The notes under the pieces: model-generated | Databases searched by the model: none | What the model was told of the DNA's origin: nothing | What the model saw: the letters and a program-made list of their open reading frames with translations, nothing else | Source: Micavibrio sp964400125 | Lineage (GTDB): Bacteria; Pseudomonadota; Alphaproteobacteria; Micavibrionales; Micavibrionaceae | Assembly (NCBI GenBank): GCA_964400125.1 | Contig: CAYNSR010000006.1 | Location: forward strand, 1 to 64,000 | Direction of reading: 5' to 3' | DNA: 64,000 nt | In this document: positions 54,472 through 63,556 of the stretch, one piece after another | Numbering within the stretch: the stretch's first letter is position 1 | How the letters are laid out: the number at the start of each line of letters is the position of its first letter | Program-made: the position numbers and the translations under genes

Positions 54472-56628
54472 ATGTTTAACGTCTATCGCAAAGAATTCGA
54501 CTTTGGCGGCAAAAAAGTGACGCTTGAAACGGGCAAAATTGCCCGTCAGGCCGACGGTGCTGTCCTCGCCACGATTGGCGGCACATCCGTCCTTTGTACC
54601 GTTGTCGCCGCACGCAGCATCAAGGACGGTCAGGATTTTTTCCCGCTTTCCGTCCACTATCAGGAAAAGGCCTATGCCGCCGGTAAAATCCCCGGCGGGT
54701 TCTTCAAGCGCGAAGCCCGCCCGAGCGAATTTGAAACACTGACCTCCCGCCTGATCGACCGTCCGATCCGCCCGCTTTTCCCGGAAACATTCCTGAACGA
54801 AGTCCAGATCATTGCAACCGTGGTTTCGCACGATCTTGAAAACCCGGCTGATATCGTTGCCATGCTGGGCTGTTCGGCGGCGCTGACCATTTCCGGTATT
54901 CCGTTCATGGGCCCCATCGCCGGGGCGCGTGTCGCCTATATCGATGGCCAGTATGTGCTGAACCCGACGATTCAGGAATCCGAACATTCCGTCCTTGATC
55001 TGGTTGTCGCCGGAACCAAGGAAGGCGTTCTGATGGTTGAATCCGAAGCGCAGGAACTGACCGAAGAAACCATGCTCGGCGCGGTCATGTTCGGCTGGAA
55101 TGCATTCCAGTCTGCCATTGACGGCATCATCGCTCTGGCCGAAATGGCGGCGAAAGAACCGTGGCCTGTGCCGGAAATTCCTGCGCCCATCGCAGAAATG
55201 ACCAAAATCCTGAAAGCCAAATTTGAATCCGAACTGGCCCAGGCCTATCTGGAAAAAGTCAAGCTGGTCCGTCAGGAAAAAGTCGCCGCCATCCGCGCCA
55301 AGGCGATTGAATCCTTCGTTAGCGAAGACATCAGCAAGGAAGCGGTCGGCAATGCCTTCTTCAAGCTGGAATCCGACGTCGTTCGTGGGCGGATCATCAA
55401 GGAAGGTGCCCGGATCGACGGACGCGACACCAAAACCGTTCGCCCGATCGTGGCCGAGGTCGGCGTTCTGCCCCGTACCCACGGTTCTGCCCTTTTCACC
55501 CGTGGTGAAACGCAGGCTCTGGTCGTCACGACGCTCGGCACCGGGCAGGATGAACAGATCATGGATACGCTGGTGGGCGAATACAGACAGCGTTTTATGC
55601 TGCACTATAACTTCCCGTCTTATTCCGTTGGCGAAGTGGGCCGCATGTCGCCCCCGGGACGCCGTGAAATCGGCCACGGAAAACTGGCATGGCGGGCGAT
55701 TAATCCGCTGCTGCCGAAGGCGGAGGAATTCCCCTACACCATCCGCGCGGTTTCGGAAATCACGGAATCCAACGGTTCATCGTCGATGGCCACCGTGTGC
55801 GGCACATCGCTCGCGATGATGGATGCCGGGGTTCCGCTGGCGCGCCCGATTGCCGGGATCGCCATGGGCCTGATTAAGGAAGGCAAGGATTTTGCCGTCA
55901 TTTCCGACATTCTCGGCGATGAAGATCACCTTGGCGATATGGACTTCAAAGTCGCCGGGACCGACAAGGGCATTACCGCCTTGCAAATGGACATCAAGAT
56001 CACCTCGATCACCGAGGAAATCATGACCATTGCCGTCAAACAGGCCCGCGAAGGCCGTCTGCACATTCTGGGTGAAATGGCAAAAGCCATGACCTCCGCC
56101 CGGACGGAGCTGAGCGAATTTGCCCCGCAAATCGCGACACTGGTGATCCCGAAGGAAAAAATCCGTGAGGTTATCGGTACGGGTGGCAAGGTCATTCGTG
56201 AAATCGTTGAGACCACCGGCGCAAAAATCGACATCGACGATGACGGCACGGTCAAGGTTTCCGCGACCGATATGAAGGCCATCGAAGCCGCGATCAAGAT
56301 CATTCGCGGCATCACCGATGACCCGGAAGTCGGCACCGTCTATGATGGAAAAGTGGTCAAGACCGCCGATTTCGGTGCCTTCGTCAACTTCATGCCGGGC
56401 AAGGACGGTCTGGTTCACATCTCCGAACTGGCCGACCAACGGGTGGGTAAAACCACCGATGTCGTCAAGGAAGGCGATATGGTCAAGGTCCTGCTGATCG
56501 GTTTCGACGAACGCGGCAAAATCAAACTGTCGATGAAACGCGTCAATCAGGAAACTGGCGAAGTAATGGCTCCGAAGGAAAAACCGCGCCGTGAAAACGA
56601 CGATGAAGAAGGCCGGATGGCTGGTTAA
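54472..56628 (+). CDS. pnp: Polyribonucleotide nucleotidyltransferase
   Basis: PNPase, 3'-5' phosphorolytic exoribonuclease of the RNA degradosome. 718 residues: two RNase PH domains (the second, about 330-550, with GHGKLAWRA and the MATVCGTSLAMMDAG motif), a KH domain near 567 (VIGTGGKVIREI) and an S1 domain near 620-690 (GTVYDGKVVKTADFGAFVNFMPGKDGLVHISEL). The tail is charged. It is not preceded directly by rpsO as in many bacteria. Confidence 0.97.
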   Translation: MFNVYRKEFDFGGKKVTLETGKIARQADGAVLATIGGTSVLCTVVAARSIKDGQDFFPLSVHYQEKAYAAGKIPGGFFKREARPSEFETLTSRLIDRPIRPLFPETFLNEVQIIATVVSHDLENPADIVAMLGCSAALTISGIPFMGPIAGARVAYIDGQYVLNPTIQESEHSVLDLVVAGTKEGVLMVESEAQELTEETMLGAVMFGWNAFQSAIDGIIALAEMAAKEPWPVPEIPAPIAEMTKILKAKFESELAQAYLEKVKLVRQEKVAAIRAKAIESFVSEDISKEAVGNAFFKLESDVVRGRIIKEGARIDGRDTKTVRPIVAEVGVLPRTHGSALFTRGETQALVVTTLGTGQDEQIMDTLVGEYRQRFMLHYNFPSYSVGEVGRMSPPGRREIGHGKLAWRAINPLLPKAEEFPYTIRAVSEITESNGSSSMATVCGTSLAMMDAGVPLARPIAGIAMGLIKEGKDFAVISDILGDEDHLGDMDFKVAGTDKGITALQMDIKITSITEEIMTIAVKQAREGRLHILGEMAKAMTSARTELSEFAPQIATLVIPKEKIREVIGTGGKVIREIVETTGAKIDIDDDGTVKVSATDMKAIEAAIKIIRGITDDPEVGTVYDGKVVKTADFGAFVNFMPGKDGLVHISELADQRVGKTTDVVKEGDMVKVLLIGFDERGKIKLSMKRVNQETGEVMAPKEKPRRENDDEEGRMAG

Positions 56629-56635
56629 CAAATAA

Positions 56636-56672
56636 AGAAAAAGGGGTGATCCAAATCACCCCCTTTTCTTTC
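56636..56672 (+). terminator. Rho-independent terminator after pnp
   Basis: GGGGTGAT (56643-56650) pairs with ATCACCCC (56655-56662), loop ccaa, then cttttctttcc. An A-run before the stem may let it act in both directions. Confidence 0.8.
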
Positions 56673-56719
56673 CTTCTACTCTCTCATCCTGAAAGGGGAG
56701 ATCAGGGCGGGGTTGCACA

Positions 56720-57085
56720 ATGTCAAATTTATTGCACTTGGCCAGAACCCTCCGCAGCAATCCGACCGATGCAGAAAAAAAGCTCTGGCACCATCTCAGA
56801 CAACGCCAATTTCATGGTCTCAAATTCCGCCGTCAACAGGAAATAGATCGTTTTATTGCCGATTTTGTCTGCTTTGAAAAACGCCTGATTATCGAGCTTG
56901 ACGGCGGCCAGCATAATCAAAATGCAGAACACGACCAGCAACGCACTGAAATCCTCAAATCAAAGGGCTTTATTGTCCTTCGCTTTTGGAATAATGATGT
57001 GCTGAACAACATTGATGGTGTCTTGCAAGAAATCGAAAACACCCTCAGCCTCCCCCTGAGGGGGAGGGTTGGGGTGGGGGTTTAA
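56720..57085 (+). CDS. DUF559 (VSR-like endonuclease fold) protein
   Basis: 121 residues of the DUF559 family, related to very-short-patch repair endonucleases. Typical: LRSNPTDAEKKLWHHLRQRQFHGLKFRRQQEIDRFIADFVCFEKRLIIELDGGQH and the later FIVLRFWNNDVL. The last dozen residues (LPLRGRVGVGV) are encoded by a copy of a G-rich repeat (see 57041-57087), so the native tail has been replaced or extended. The family is often near mobile elements; function here unknown. Confidence 0.8.
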   Translation: MSNLLHLARTLRSNPTDAEKKLWHHLRQRQFHGLKFRRQQEIDRFIADFVCFEKRLIIELDGGQHNQNAEHDQQRTEILKSKGFIVLRFWNNDVLNNIDGVLQEIENTLSLPLRGRVGVGV

Positions 57086-57148
57086 AATGTTGAAGTGAAT
57101 ATTCCAGCATTCTAAACCCTCCCCCTACCCCCTCCCTCAGGGAGGGGG
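57041..57148. repeat. Purine/pyrimidine-rich palindrome (ctccccctga type)
   Basis: tccccctgagggggagggttgg at about 57051-57072 and a second, inverted arm at 57116-57148 (accctccccctaccccctcc) form a paired element. Related sequence occurs near 59970-60015. The left arm lies in the end of the DUF559 gene. Confidence 0.65.
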
Positions 57149-57189
57149 TAGGAGAGAAAGGATGGAAGGAAGGAAGAAAGAAAGAAGAA

Positions 57190-57942
57190 ATGCCCCTCAA
57201 ACTCCCCAAAGTCATCGGCCATCGCGGTGCGTGCGGCTATGCGCCGGAAAATACGCTGGAATCCATTATTACCGCCGCCGATATCGGCGCGGAATGGGTC
57301 GAACTGGATGTGATGCTGACGCAGGACAATGTGCCGATCATCTTCCATGACGACACGCTCGACCGCACCACTAACGGCGCGGGCAATGTCGCCGACACCC
57401 CCTATTCCACCATCCGCGAACTCGAAGCCGGAAGCTGGTATGCCGACAGTTTTTCCGGGATTAAAATCCCGACACTCGAAGACGCGCTCGAAATCATCAT
57501 TGAAAAAAACCTCGGCCTCAATCTCGAAATCAAACCCACCCCGGGGCGGGAGCGCGAAACGGCGGAAGCTGCGCTTGATGTCCTCTCCCGCTACTGGGAC
57601 GATCATGACCGCCTGCTGATCTCCAGCTTTCAACTTTCATGCCTCGAAGTCGCGCTCGATATGGCCCCGGACTGGTATCGCGGTGCTTTGTTCGATGACG
57701 ACGAAGACATGCCTGAAAACTGGCGCGATCTGGTCGAATATGTCGATGCCGCCACGGTGAATATCGGTCGCAAAATCGCCAGCCGCGAATTGGTGGAAAA
57801 CATTATCGATTTTGAAAAGGCCGTGCTTGTCTATACCGTCAACGACCCGCAACTCGCCCGCCAGCTTCTGGGCTGGGGCGTAGACAGTGTCTTCAGCGAT
57901 ACACCGGATGTGATTGAGCAGAACCTGTTAAAAGTTCATTAG
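57190..57942 (+). CDS. ugpQ: Glycerophosphodiester phosphodiesterase
   Basis: Hydrolyses glycerophosphodiesters to glycerol-3-phosphate and an alcohol. 250 residues: GHRGACGYAPENT near the start with the catalytic His and Glu, VELDVMLTQDNVPIIFHDDTLDRTTNG with further metal ligands, LNLEIKP, and the late VYTVNDPQLARQLLGWGVDSVFSDTP. This is the UgpQ/GlpQ-type cytosolic layout without signal peptide. Confidence 0.93.
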   Translation: MPLKLPKVIGHRGACGYAPENTLESIITAADIGAEWVELDVMLTQDNVPIIFHDDTLDRTTNGAGNVADTPYSTIRELEAGSWYADSFSGIKIPTLEDALEIIIEKNLGLNLEIKPTPGRERETAEAALDVLSRYWDDHDRLLISSFQLSCLEVALDMAPDWYRGALFDDDEDMPENWRDLVEYVDAATVNIGRKIASRELVENIIDFEKAVLVYTVNDPQLARQLLGWGVDSVFSDTPDVIEQNLLKVH

Positions 57943-57970
57943 TCAGCATTCAAGATGATGAAAAATGTTT

Positions 57971-58070
57971 TACCACGAAGAACACTAAGATCACTAAGAA
58001 GACAAAAGATGGTGGGTAATTTTTGATTTAGCTATAAAAAAACTTAGTGACCTTAGTGTTCTTAGTGGTA
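57971..58070. repeat. 28-bp inverted repeat before mscL
   Basis: 57971-57998 and 58043-58070 are inverted copies with 26 of 28 bases pairing (arm ends taccac and gtggta, interior aagaacactaag). They flank a 44-base A/T-rich loop. The right arm is about 36 bases from the mscL start and would fold in its leader. Unlike the gtcatcccgg family. Confidence 0.8.
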
Positions 58071-58106
58071 AAAAAATGCTGCAAACACTAAATAACAGGA
58101 ATCAAA

Positions 58107-58514
58107 ATGCTTAAATTCGTTCAGGAATTCCGCGACTTCGCCATGCGCGGCAATGTCATCGATCTGGCTGTCGGGGTCGTCATCGGGACCGCCTTTGGCG
58201 GCATCACCAATTCTTTGGTCAAGGATGTGATTATGCCGCCGCTCGGCGTCATCCTCGGCAAGGTCGATTTCAGCGAGTTAAAATGGGAAATCATCAAGGC
58301 TGCCGATGGCGCACAGGCCGTGACCATGAATTACGGACTGTTTATCCAGACCATTGTCAATTTTGCAATCGTCGCCTGGGCGATGTTTGTTATTATAAAA
58401 CTGATGAATACCTTGAAACGCAAGGAAGACGCCGCCCCACCGGCCCCCCAAGCGCCGCCGCGTCAGGAAGTCTTGCTGGAAGAAATTCGGGATTTGCTGA
58501 AGAAAAAAGACTGA
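58107..58514 (+). CDS. mscL: Large-conductance mechanosensitive channel
   Basis: Pentameric membrane channel that opens under high turgor. 135 residues: the N-terminal FVQEFRDFAMRGNVIDLAVGVVIGTAFGGITNSLVKDVIMPPLG with the first helix, the loop, the second helix (YGLFIQTIVNFAIVAWAMFVIIKLMN), and a charged tail (VLLEEIRDLLKK). Fits MscL. Confidence 0.96.
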   Translation: MLKFVQEFRDFAMRGNVIDLAVGVVIGTAFGGITNSLVKDVIMPPLGVILGKVDFSELKWEIIKAADGAQAVTMNYGLFIQTIVNFAIVAWAMFVIIKLMNTLKRKEDAAPPAPQAPPRQEVLLEEIRDLLKKKD

Positions 58515-58626
58515 CTGCCCCGGCACCACCCTGATTGACAACAAAAACCTTGTATTTTCTATAATATTAAAGTACTATTTCAAGGATGTGAGGGAAAACC
58601 CCGTTCTCGAGATGAGGGTGCTGAAA

Positions 58627-59070
58627 ATGAGATTTATCACAACCGACGAGCCTGCCACCAAACAGGGTGATTCAATTGGTGAACTCGCGCGCGGAAAACT
58701 GATTTCCTTCGGAGAATATTTCCGCAGTAGCGTCCACCACGGCATCCACAACATTTTTCGGCCCAAAAATCTGATGATCGCAGCCATCGGCGGCGCTGCT
58801 GCGGCCACCATGCTCACTCATCCGGAAGACACCACAGAATCTGTTGACAACGTGGCGTATGAGATTGGCCACGCCGCAGGGTATCTAAAATGCAATTATG
58901 ACGCAGGCCTGAAGGACGCGCCCAAATGCGGCGAAGCTTTCGCAGAATCGGCGGAGGGCACAAAAAGAGGAAACCTTTTTGCTGATGCAGCCTATAACGC
59001 TGGAAAACTAAGCGCCCAAATTGGTAAAGGTTTTGACGACGCTTATTATACCAAGCCGCAAGAACCATAG
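58627..59070 (+). CDS. Hypothetical membrane-associated protein
   Basis: 147 residues from the ATG at 58627, with GAGGG nearby; a longer form exists. One hydrophobic segment at about residues 47-64 (KNLMIAAIGGAAAATML), otherwise charged and Ala/Lys/Asp-rich with conserved-looking CNYDAGLKDAPKCGEAFAESAEG. No family recognised. Confidence 0.55.
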   Translation: MRFITTDEPATKQGDSIGELARGKLISFGEYFRSSVHHGIHNIFRPKNLMIAAIGGAAAATMLTHPEDTTESVDNVAYEIGHAAGYLKCNYDAGLKDAPKCGEAFAESAEGTKRGNLFADAAYNAGKLSAQIGKGFDDAYYTKPQEP

Positions 59071-59084
59071 ACTCCCATAAGCAT

Positions 59085-59112
59085 CATCATCCTGGTCTAC
59101 GCCGGGATGACA
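59085..59112. repeat. Half copy of the dispersed palindromic element
   Basis: catcatcctggtctacgccg, then gggatgacag. Only one hairpin is present, between two convergent genes. Confidence 0.5.
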
Positions 59113-59150
59113 GCAGAAGATGGATTGAATCCAGCCAATTTGAACAAGCG

Positions 59151-59960
59151 CTAACTTCCCAATTCCGCCAGAACCTCATTCAAATTCTGGGGCATCCCTA
59201 GCGCATTAAATCCACAATCAACATAATGCGTTTCCCCCGTGACCGCCCCGCCGAGGTCGGACAGGAGGTAAAGCGCGGTCCCGCCCAGTTCGTCCAGTTC
59301 CACCGCCCGACGCAGGGGCGATGTCAGGGTATTGTATTTGTATGTCACGCGGGCGCTGCCGATGGCAGACCCGGCAATGGTGCGCATCGGCCCGGCAGAG
59401 ACGGCGTTGACGCGAATGCCATCTGGGCCGAGATCGGCGGCCAGATAGCGCGTGGAGGCCTCAAGCGCAGCCTTGGCAATACCCATGACATTGTAATTGG
59501 GCATGACCTTTTCTGCCCCGTAATAAGACAGGGTCAGGGCCGACCCGCCGTTTTTCATCAACGGCGCGGCGCGGCGCATAACGGATGTAAAGGAATAGCA
59601 GGAAATATGCATTGTATGCAGGAAGTTTTCGAGGCTGGTATCGACGTAACGCCCTTTTAATTCTTCCTTGTTGGAATAGGCCACGGCATGGACCAGAAAA
59701 TCCATCTCGCCCCATCTTTTTTCAATGGCATCGAATACGGACTGGATCTGGTTTTCATTTTCAACATCGCAATCCATGATGAAATCGGACCCGGCTTCCT
59801 TCGCCAACGGCTCGACCCGTTTTTTCATCGACTCGCCCTGATAGGTAAAGGCCAGTTCCGCGCCATGCGCGCGCAAAACCCGCGCCATGCCCCAGGCGAT
59901 GGAATGATCGTTGGCCACGCCCATAATCAGTCCGCGTTTGTTTTTCATCAGGTCAGTCAT
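59151..59960 (-). CDS. fabI: Enoyl-[acyl-carrier-protein] reductase (NADH), FabI
   Basis: Last reductive step of each fatty-acid elongation cycle. 269 residues of the FabI short-chain dehydrogenase type: RGLIMGVANDHSIAWGMA, the catalytic Tyr-Tyr-Lys region SYYGAEKVMPNYNVMGIAKAAL, GPMRTIAGSAI. AAGGAAG precedes the start. It lies downstream of fabB and fabA on the same strand, separated by a repeat element. Confidence 0.95.
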   Translation of the reverse strand: MTDLMKNKRGLIMGVANDHSIAWGMARVLRAHGAELAFTYQGESMKKRVEPLAKEAGSDFIMDCDVENENQIQSVFDAIEKRWGEMDFLVHAVAYSNKEELKGRYVDTSLENFLHTMHISCYSFTSVMRRAAPLMKNGGSALTLSYYGAEKVMPNYNVMGIAKAALEASTRYLAADLGPDGIRVNAVSAGPMRTIAGSAIGSARVTYKYNTLTSPLRRAVELDELGGTALYLLSDLGGAVTGETHYVDCGFNALGMPQNLNEVLAELGS

Positions 59961-59970
59961 CAGACACTTC

Positions 59971-60018
59971 CTTTACTGCTCCCTCTCCCTTCAGGGAGAG
60001 GGTTGGGGTGAGGGAATC
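59971..60018. repeat. Repeat of the ccctctcc type between fabI and fabB
   Basis: tgctccctctcccttcaggg, then agagggttggggtgaggg; a short hairpin related to the element at 57041-57148. Confidence 0.5.
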
Positions 60019-60020
60019 CC

Positions 60021-61262
60021 TTACCTCTCCATCCGCGAAAAAGCCAAAGTACAATTCGTCCCGCCAAAGCCGAAGCTGTTGGACAGGATTGTTTCATGCT
60101 TCACCCCGTCGATGCGTTGCCGGGCAATGGGCATGTCTTCCATTTCTGGATCAAGGGTTTCAATGTTGATACTGGGAGCGACAAAGTTGTTCTGCATCAT
60201 CAGGATGGAATAAATCGCTTCCTGCACCCCTGTCCCGCCCAGAGAATGACCGGTCATGGATTTGGTCGAGCTGATATGCGGGATGTCCATGCCCGTGAAA
60301 ACCTCACGGATTGCCTTGATTTCCTGAATGTCGCCAACCGGGGTCGATGTGCCGTGGGTATTGATATAGGTCACCGGCCCCTGCACCGTGGACAAAGCCT
60401 GTTTCATGCAACGCACCGCGCCCTCGCCGTTCGGGGCGACCATATCCTCGCCGTCCGACGTTGCGCCATAGCCAGTCAGTTCCGCATAAATTTTCGCGCC
60501 ACGCGCTTTGGCGTGTTCCAGTTCCTCCAGAACCAAAATCCCCCCGCCGCCCGCAATAACAAAACCGTCGCGGTTGGCGTCATAGGCGCGGGATGCCTTG
60601 TCCGGCGTATCGTTATATTTCGACGACATCGCCCCCATCGCATCAAACAGCGCCGAGAGCGTCCAGTCGAGGTCCTCGCCGCCGCCCGCAAACATAATAT
60701 CCTGCTTGCCCCACTGGATCATCTCGGCGGCATTGCCAATGCAATGCGCGGAAGTCGAACACGCCGATGAAATGGAATAATTCACGCCCTTGATTTTAAA
60801 ATTGGTGCACAAATTCGCCGACACAGTCGAAGACATGCATTTCGGCACGGCGAAGGGGCCGATTTTCTTCGGGCTGCCGCTTTCGTTGACGATGCGTGCG
60901 GCATCGACCTGAAAACGGGTGGACGGCCCGCCCGACCCGACAATCGCCCCTGTGCGTTCATTGCTGATATCGGTTTCCGCAAGGCCTGCATCGGCAACGG
61001 CCTGCTGCATCGACAGGTGCGTATAGGCCGCAGCATCGCCCATGAAACGGAAAAGGCGGCGATCAATCAATTCGGCCAGATTGATATTCGGCTTGCCGTA
61101 AACCTGGGACCGGAATCCCTTGGCGGCATATTCCTCGGAAAACGTAATCCCCGACTTCCCGGCTTTCAGCGATTCCAGCACCTCGGCAGCGTTGTTGCCG
61201 ATGCACGATACAATCCCGATCCCGGTCACGACGACGCGGCGTTTCTGAATGGTGTCTGTCAT
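60021..61262 (-). CDS. fabB: 3-oxoacyl-[acyl-carrier-protein] synthase I, FabB
   Basis: Condensing enzyme of fatty acid synthesis. 413 residues from the ATG at 61262 (GGAGAAAG upstream). Catalytic Cys in ISSACSTSAHCIGNA, histidines in INTHGTSTPVGD and TKSMTGHSLGGTG. Neighbour fabA indicates the unsaturated fatty acid branch, as in other alphaproteobacteria. A repeat lies between it and fabA. Confidence 0.95.
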   Translation of the reverse strand: MTDTIQKRRVVVTGIGIVSCIGNNAAEVLESLKAGKSGITFSEEYAAKGFRSQVYGKPNINLAELIDRRLFRFMGDAAAYTHLSMQQAVADAGLAETDISNERTGAIVGSGGPSTRFQVDAARIVNESGSPKKIGPFAVPKCMSSTVSANLCTNFKIKGVNYSISSACSTSAHCIGNAAEMIQWGKQDIMFAGGGEDLDWTLSALFDAMGAMSSKYNDTPDKASRAYDANRDGFVIAGGGGILVLEELEHAKARGAKIYAELTGYGATSDGEDMVAPNGEGAVRCMKQALSTVQGPVTYINTHGTSTPVGDIQEIKAIREVFTGMDIPHISSTKSMTGHSLGGTGVQEAIYSILMMQNNFVAPSINIETLDPEMEDMPIARQRIDGVKHETILSNSFGFGGTNCTLAFSRMER

Positions 61263-61286
61263 GTTTTCTTTCTCCACCTAAGACGC

Positions 61287-61336
61287 CACCCCGGCGCAGG
61301 CCGGGGTCCATGGATTCCGGCCTGCGCCGGAATGAC
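61287..61336. repeat. Dispersed palindromic element between fabA and fabB
   Basis: gccaccccggcgcaggccgg and ccggcctgcgccggaatgac arms with a short loop. Sits in the middle of an operon, so would be within the transcript. Confidence 0.8.
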
Positions 61337-61349
61337 AAAATCTGTTGAA

Positions 61350-61898
61350 TTACAACGACCGCGGGTTATCAAACAACCCGACTTTCAGATCGGTGGCCTC
61401 ATAAATGACCTTGCCGTCCGCAATCACCTGCCCGTCGGCCACCCCAAGCACCAGCTTGCGGTTGATGACGCGCTTGATATCGATGTTGTACTGGACCAGC
61501 TTGGTTTCCGGCAAAACCTGTCCGGTGAATTTCAACTCACCCAGCCCCAGCGCCCGGCCCGACCCCGGCGCACCGGTCCAGCCAAGGTAAAACCCCAGCA
61601 ACTGCCACAGGGAATCCAGCCCCAGACATCCCGGCATCACCGGATCGCCTTCGAAATGGCACTGAAAGAACCATAAATCGGGTTTGATATCGAATTCGGC
61701 TTTTAAAAAGCCCTTGTCATTCGCCCCGCCCGTCAGGGAAATTTCCGTGATGCGGTCGAACATCAGCATCGGCGGCAACGGCAATTTCGCATTGCCGGGT
61801 CCGAATAACTGCCCGTGCCCGCAGGAAATCAGGTCGTCATAGGAATAACTGGATTTTGGAACAAACGTCATTGCTGTCTTTTCTGCCAGATTGCTCAT
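61350..61898 (-). CDS. fabA: 3-hydroxydecanoyl-[acyl-carrier-protein] dehydratase FabA
   Basis: Dehydrates and isomerises C10 intermediates to start unsaturated fatty acid synthesis. 182 residues from the ATG at 61898 (a TTG upstream gives a longer form). Catalytic His in FQCHFEGDPVMPGCLGLDSLWQLLGFYLGW, preceded by LPLPPMLMFDRI. Fits FabA. Operon order fabA-fabB-fabI. Confidence 0.94.
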   Translation of the reverse strand: MSNLAEKTAMTFVPKSSYSYDDLISCGHGQLFGPGNAKLPLPPMLMFDRITEISLTGGANDKGFLKAEFDIKPDLWFFQCHFEGDPVMPGCLGLDSLWQLLGFYLGWTGAPGSGRALGLGELKFTGQVLPETKLVQYNIDIKRVINRKLVLGVADGQVIADGKVIYEATDLKVGLFDNPRSL

Positions 61899-61976
61899 GT
61901 TTTCAAAACCATTGTTGATACGCAATGGTTATACGAATTTCCGGCAGGATGTGGCAAGAGCGGATTGTCCGGGGGT

Positions 61977-62288
61977 TCAGGATACGGACAGTTTTTTCGT
62001 AAACCCTCTGTCCTGAGTCACAGGCTCCGCCCCGGTGACATCGACACGAAACAGCACATGGCCTTCGGGGCTGATTTTTTCCTCGACCCTATACCCTGCC
62101 TTGGCAAAATGGGTGCGAACGGCGGCCAGTTGCGCCTCCGGCACCATATCGCGGGCCGCATGAACCATAAAACTGCCGTGCCTGCCGTCACGGTGATAAA
62201 TATCCCCGCGAAAGATCTGCGCCAGCTCATTCAGCTTTGAATGCTTCTGCCCTGAGGGCTCCGTAACATCGACAACATATATGGACAT
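61977..62288 (-). CDS. Small hypothetical protein upstream of fabA
   Basis: 103 residues, no family recognised. A compact alpha-beta protein without signal peptide: MSIYVVDVTEPSGQKHSKLNELAQIF at the start and a C-terminal VLFRVDV strand. Upstream neighbour of the fab operon; whether it is cotranscribed is unclear. Confidence 0.6.
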   Translation of the reverse strand: MSIYVVDVTEPSGQKHSKLNELAQIFRGDIYHRDGRHGSFMVHAARDMVPEAQLAAVRTHFAKAGYRVEEKISPEGHVLFRVDVTGAEPVTQDRGFTKKLSVS

Positions 62289-62428
62289 AGGAAAAACACC
62301 CTTTTTTGCTTTTTTATGCTCAGGGGTGAAACTCTATGAAAATTCATAAATTATGTCAAAATAAAAATTGTTTTCATAAATACTATGCCTGTGAGTAGCG
62401 CCCTCCTAAATTGTCCATAATATTTCTC

Positions 62429-62502
62429 CGTCATCCCGAGCGTAGCCGAGGGATCTGTGATATATAAAGCGGGGCGGATCCCTCGACTACGCTCGGGATG
62501 AC
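62429..62502. repeat. Dispersed palindromic element, copy 12
   Basis: cgtcatcccgagcgtagccg and cggctacg-type complementary arm gactacgctcgggatgac, 26-27 bp each, around a 21-base A/T-rich loop. Arms agree closely with those at 41378-41456. Confidence 0.85.
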
Positions 62503-62571
62503 AGCACAGGGCGGAGAGTCGGGATGGCAGCGAAAGTATGAGAATTTCATACCCCACACTCTGACAACCCG

Positions 62572-63519
62572 TCAGGCAATCGCATACTCACGGCAAACCG
62601 TCTTGTAGGTGTCGCTCATGGCCGCCATGGCCAGCGGTTTGGCGATGACGGGTTCGACTTCGGGGCGTTCCCCGCCGGAAACCAGCGCCAGCATCCGTCC
62701 GGCGGCCTTGGCGCAGGCTACGGCCTGATCCACCTGTCCGTGCAGGCCGATCAGGAAAAAGAGATCACGGCATAACGGCTCCAGCGCGGCAATCAGTTCA
62801 TACGGCGCCGAAGTGGGCATGTCGTTGGCGGCAAGGCCAAAGCGCCAGTCCGTCCCCGCCGGTATCCCCAGACGAATGGCTTCCTGCGTCATGACATAGG
62901 CAACCTTGTCGAGATCATCGGGGATGTTATGCCCGTGCCGCGACAGGGCCAGCGAACGTCCGGCAACGGCGGACAGGCCGCTGATGCTTTCGCACAGGGA
63001 CCACCCCTCCGCCCCGATTTTCCGGTCGATGACGATATCGCACAATTCCTGCGCCGCAATTTCATAGGCTAAAGAACGGTTGGTGCATTCAATCAGCAAC
63101 CGGAATACCTCCGCACGAGGCTGGCCGTCTTCTTCCATGGCGACAACCATTTGGTGGATAATAAACAGGGCCAAATCCATAAATTCATGGGTGCAATCAT
63201 GCCAGTCTTCAAACAGGCGGCGAGCCATGGCGCGCCCGTGTTCGGTATCGCGATCAATCAAATACGGTGCCGGAAGCACCCGTTCGCCCAGAGGCCCTTC
63301 CATCGGTTCGCAGGAGAGTTGTTCCGCCAGCCGGGCATAAAGACTTTCCAGCCCCCGGTCCGATTCATCGAACAGCAACACGGTTTCAACCATCACCCCG
63401 GCCAGCAGATGCACCAGCTTCATGCCATCCACCCCGCGTGAAGGGTGCTGGCAACGCGCCAAAAGACACCGCACCATATGCCGCGTAAAATCGGCTTTGT
63501 CCGACAAAGTCATCGTCAT
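62572..63519 (-). CDS. Hypothetical protein
   Basis: 315 residues from the ATG at 63519 or 63513; the longer frame upstream has no support and would cross the region with the DnaA-like box. Helical, rich in Ala, Leu, Arg and Glu, no signal or membrane segment. A stretch GMKLVHLLAGVMVETVLLFDESDRGLESL is followed by several Cys/His-containing helices. No family recognised. Confidence 0.55.
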   Translation of the reverse strand: MTMTLSDKADFTRHMVRCLLARCQHPSRGVDGMKLVHLLAGVMVETVLLFDESDRGLESLYARLAEQLSCEPMEGPLGERVLPAPYLIDRDTEHGRAMARRLFEDWHDCTHEFMDLALFIIHQMVVAMEEDGQPRAEVFRLLIECTNRSLAYEIAAQELCDIVIDRKIGAEGWSLCESISGLSAVAGRSLALSRHGHNIPDDLDKVAYVMTQEAIRLGIPAGTDWRFGLAANDMPTSAPYELIAALEPLCRDLFFLIGLHGQVDQAVACAKAAGRMLALVSGGERPEVEPVIAKPLAMAAMSDTYKTVCREYAIA

Positions 63520-63556
63520 TTCTGGTATTTCCGAGAAAAAAGAAGAGAGAGAAGTC

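Noticed and set aside
54463..55677. 404-codon minus-strand frame over pnp
   Set aside because: Antisense to PNPase, with no recognisable domain.
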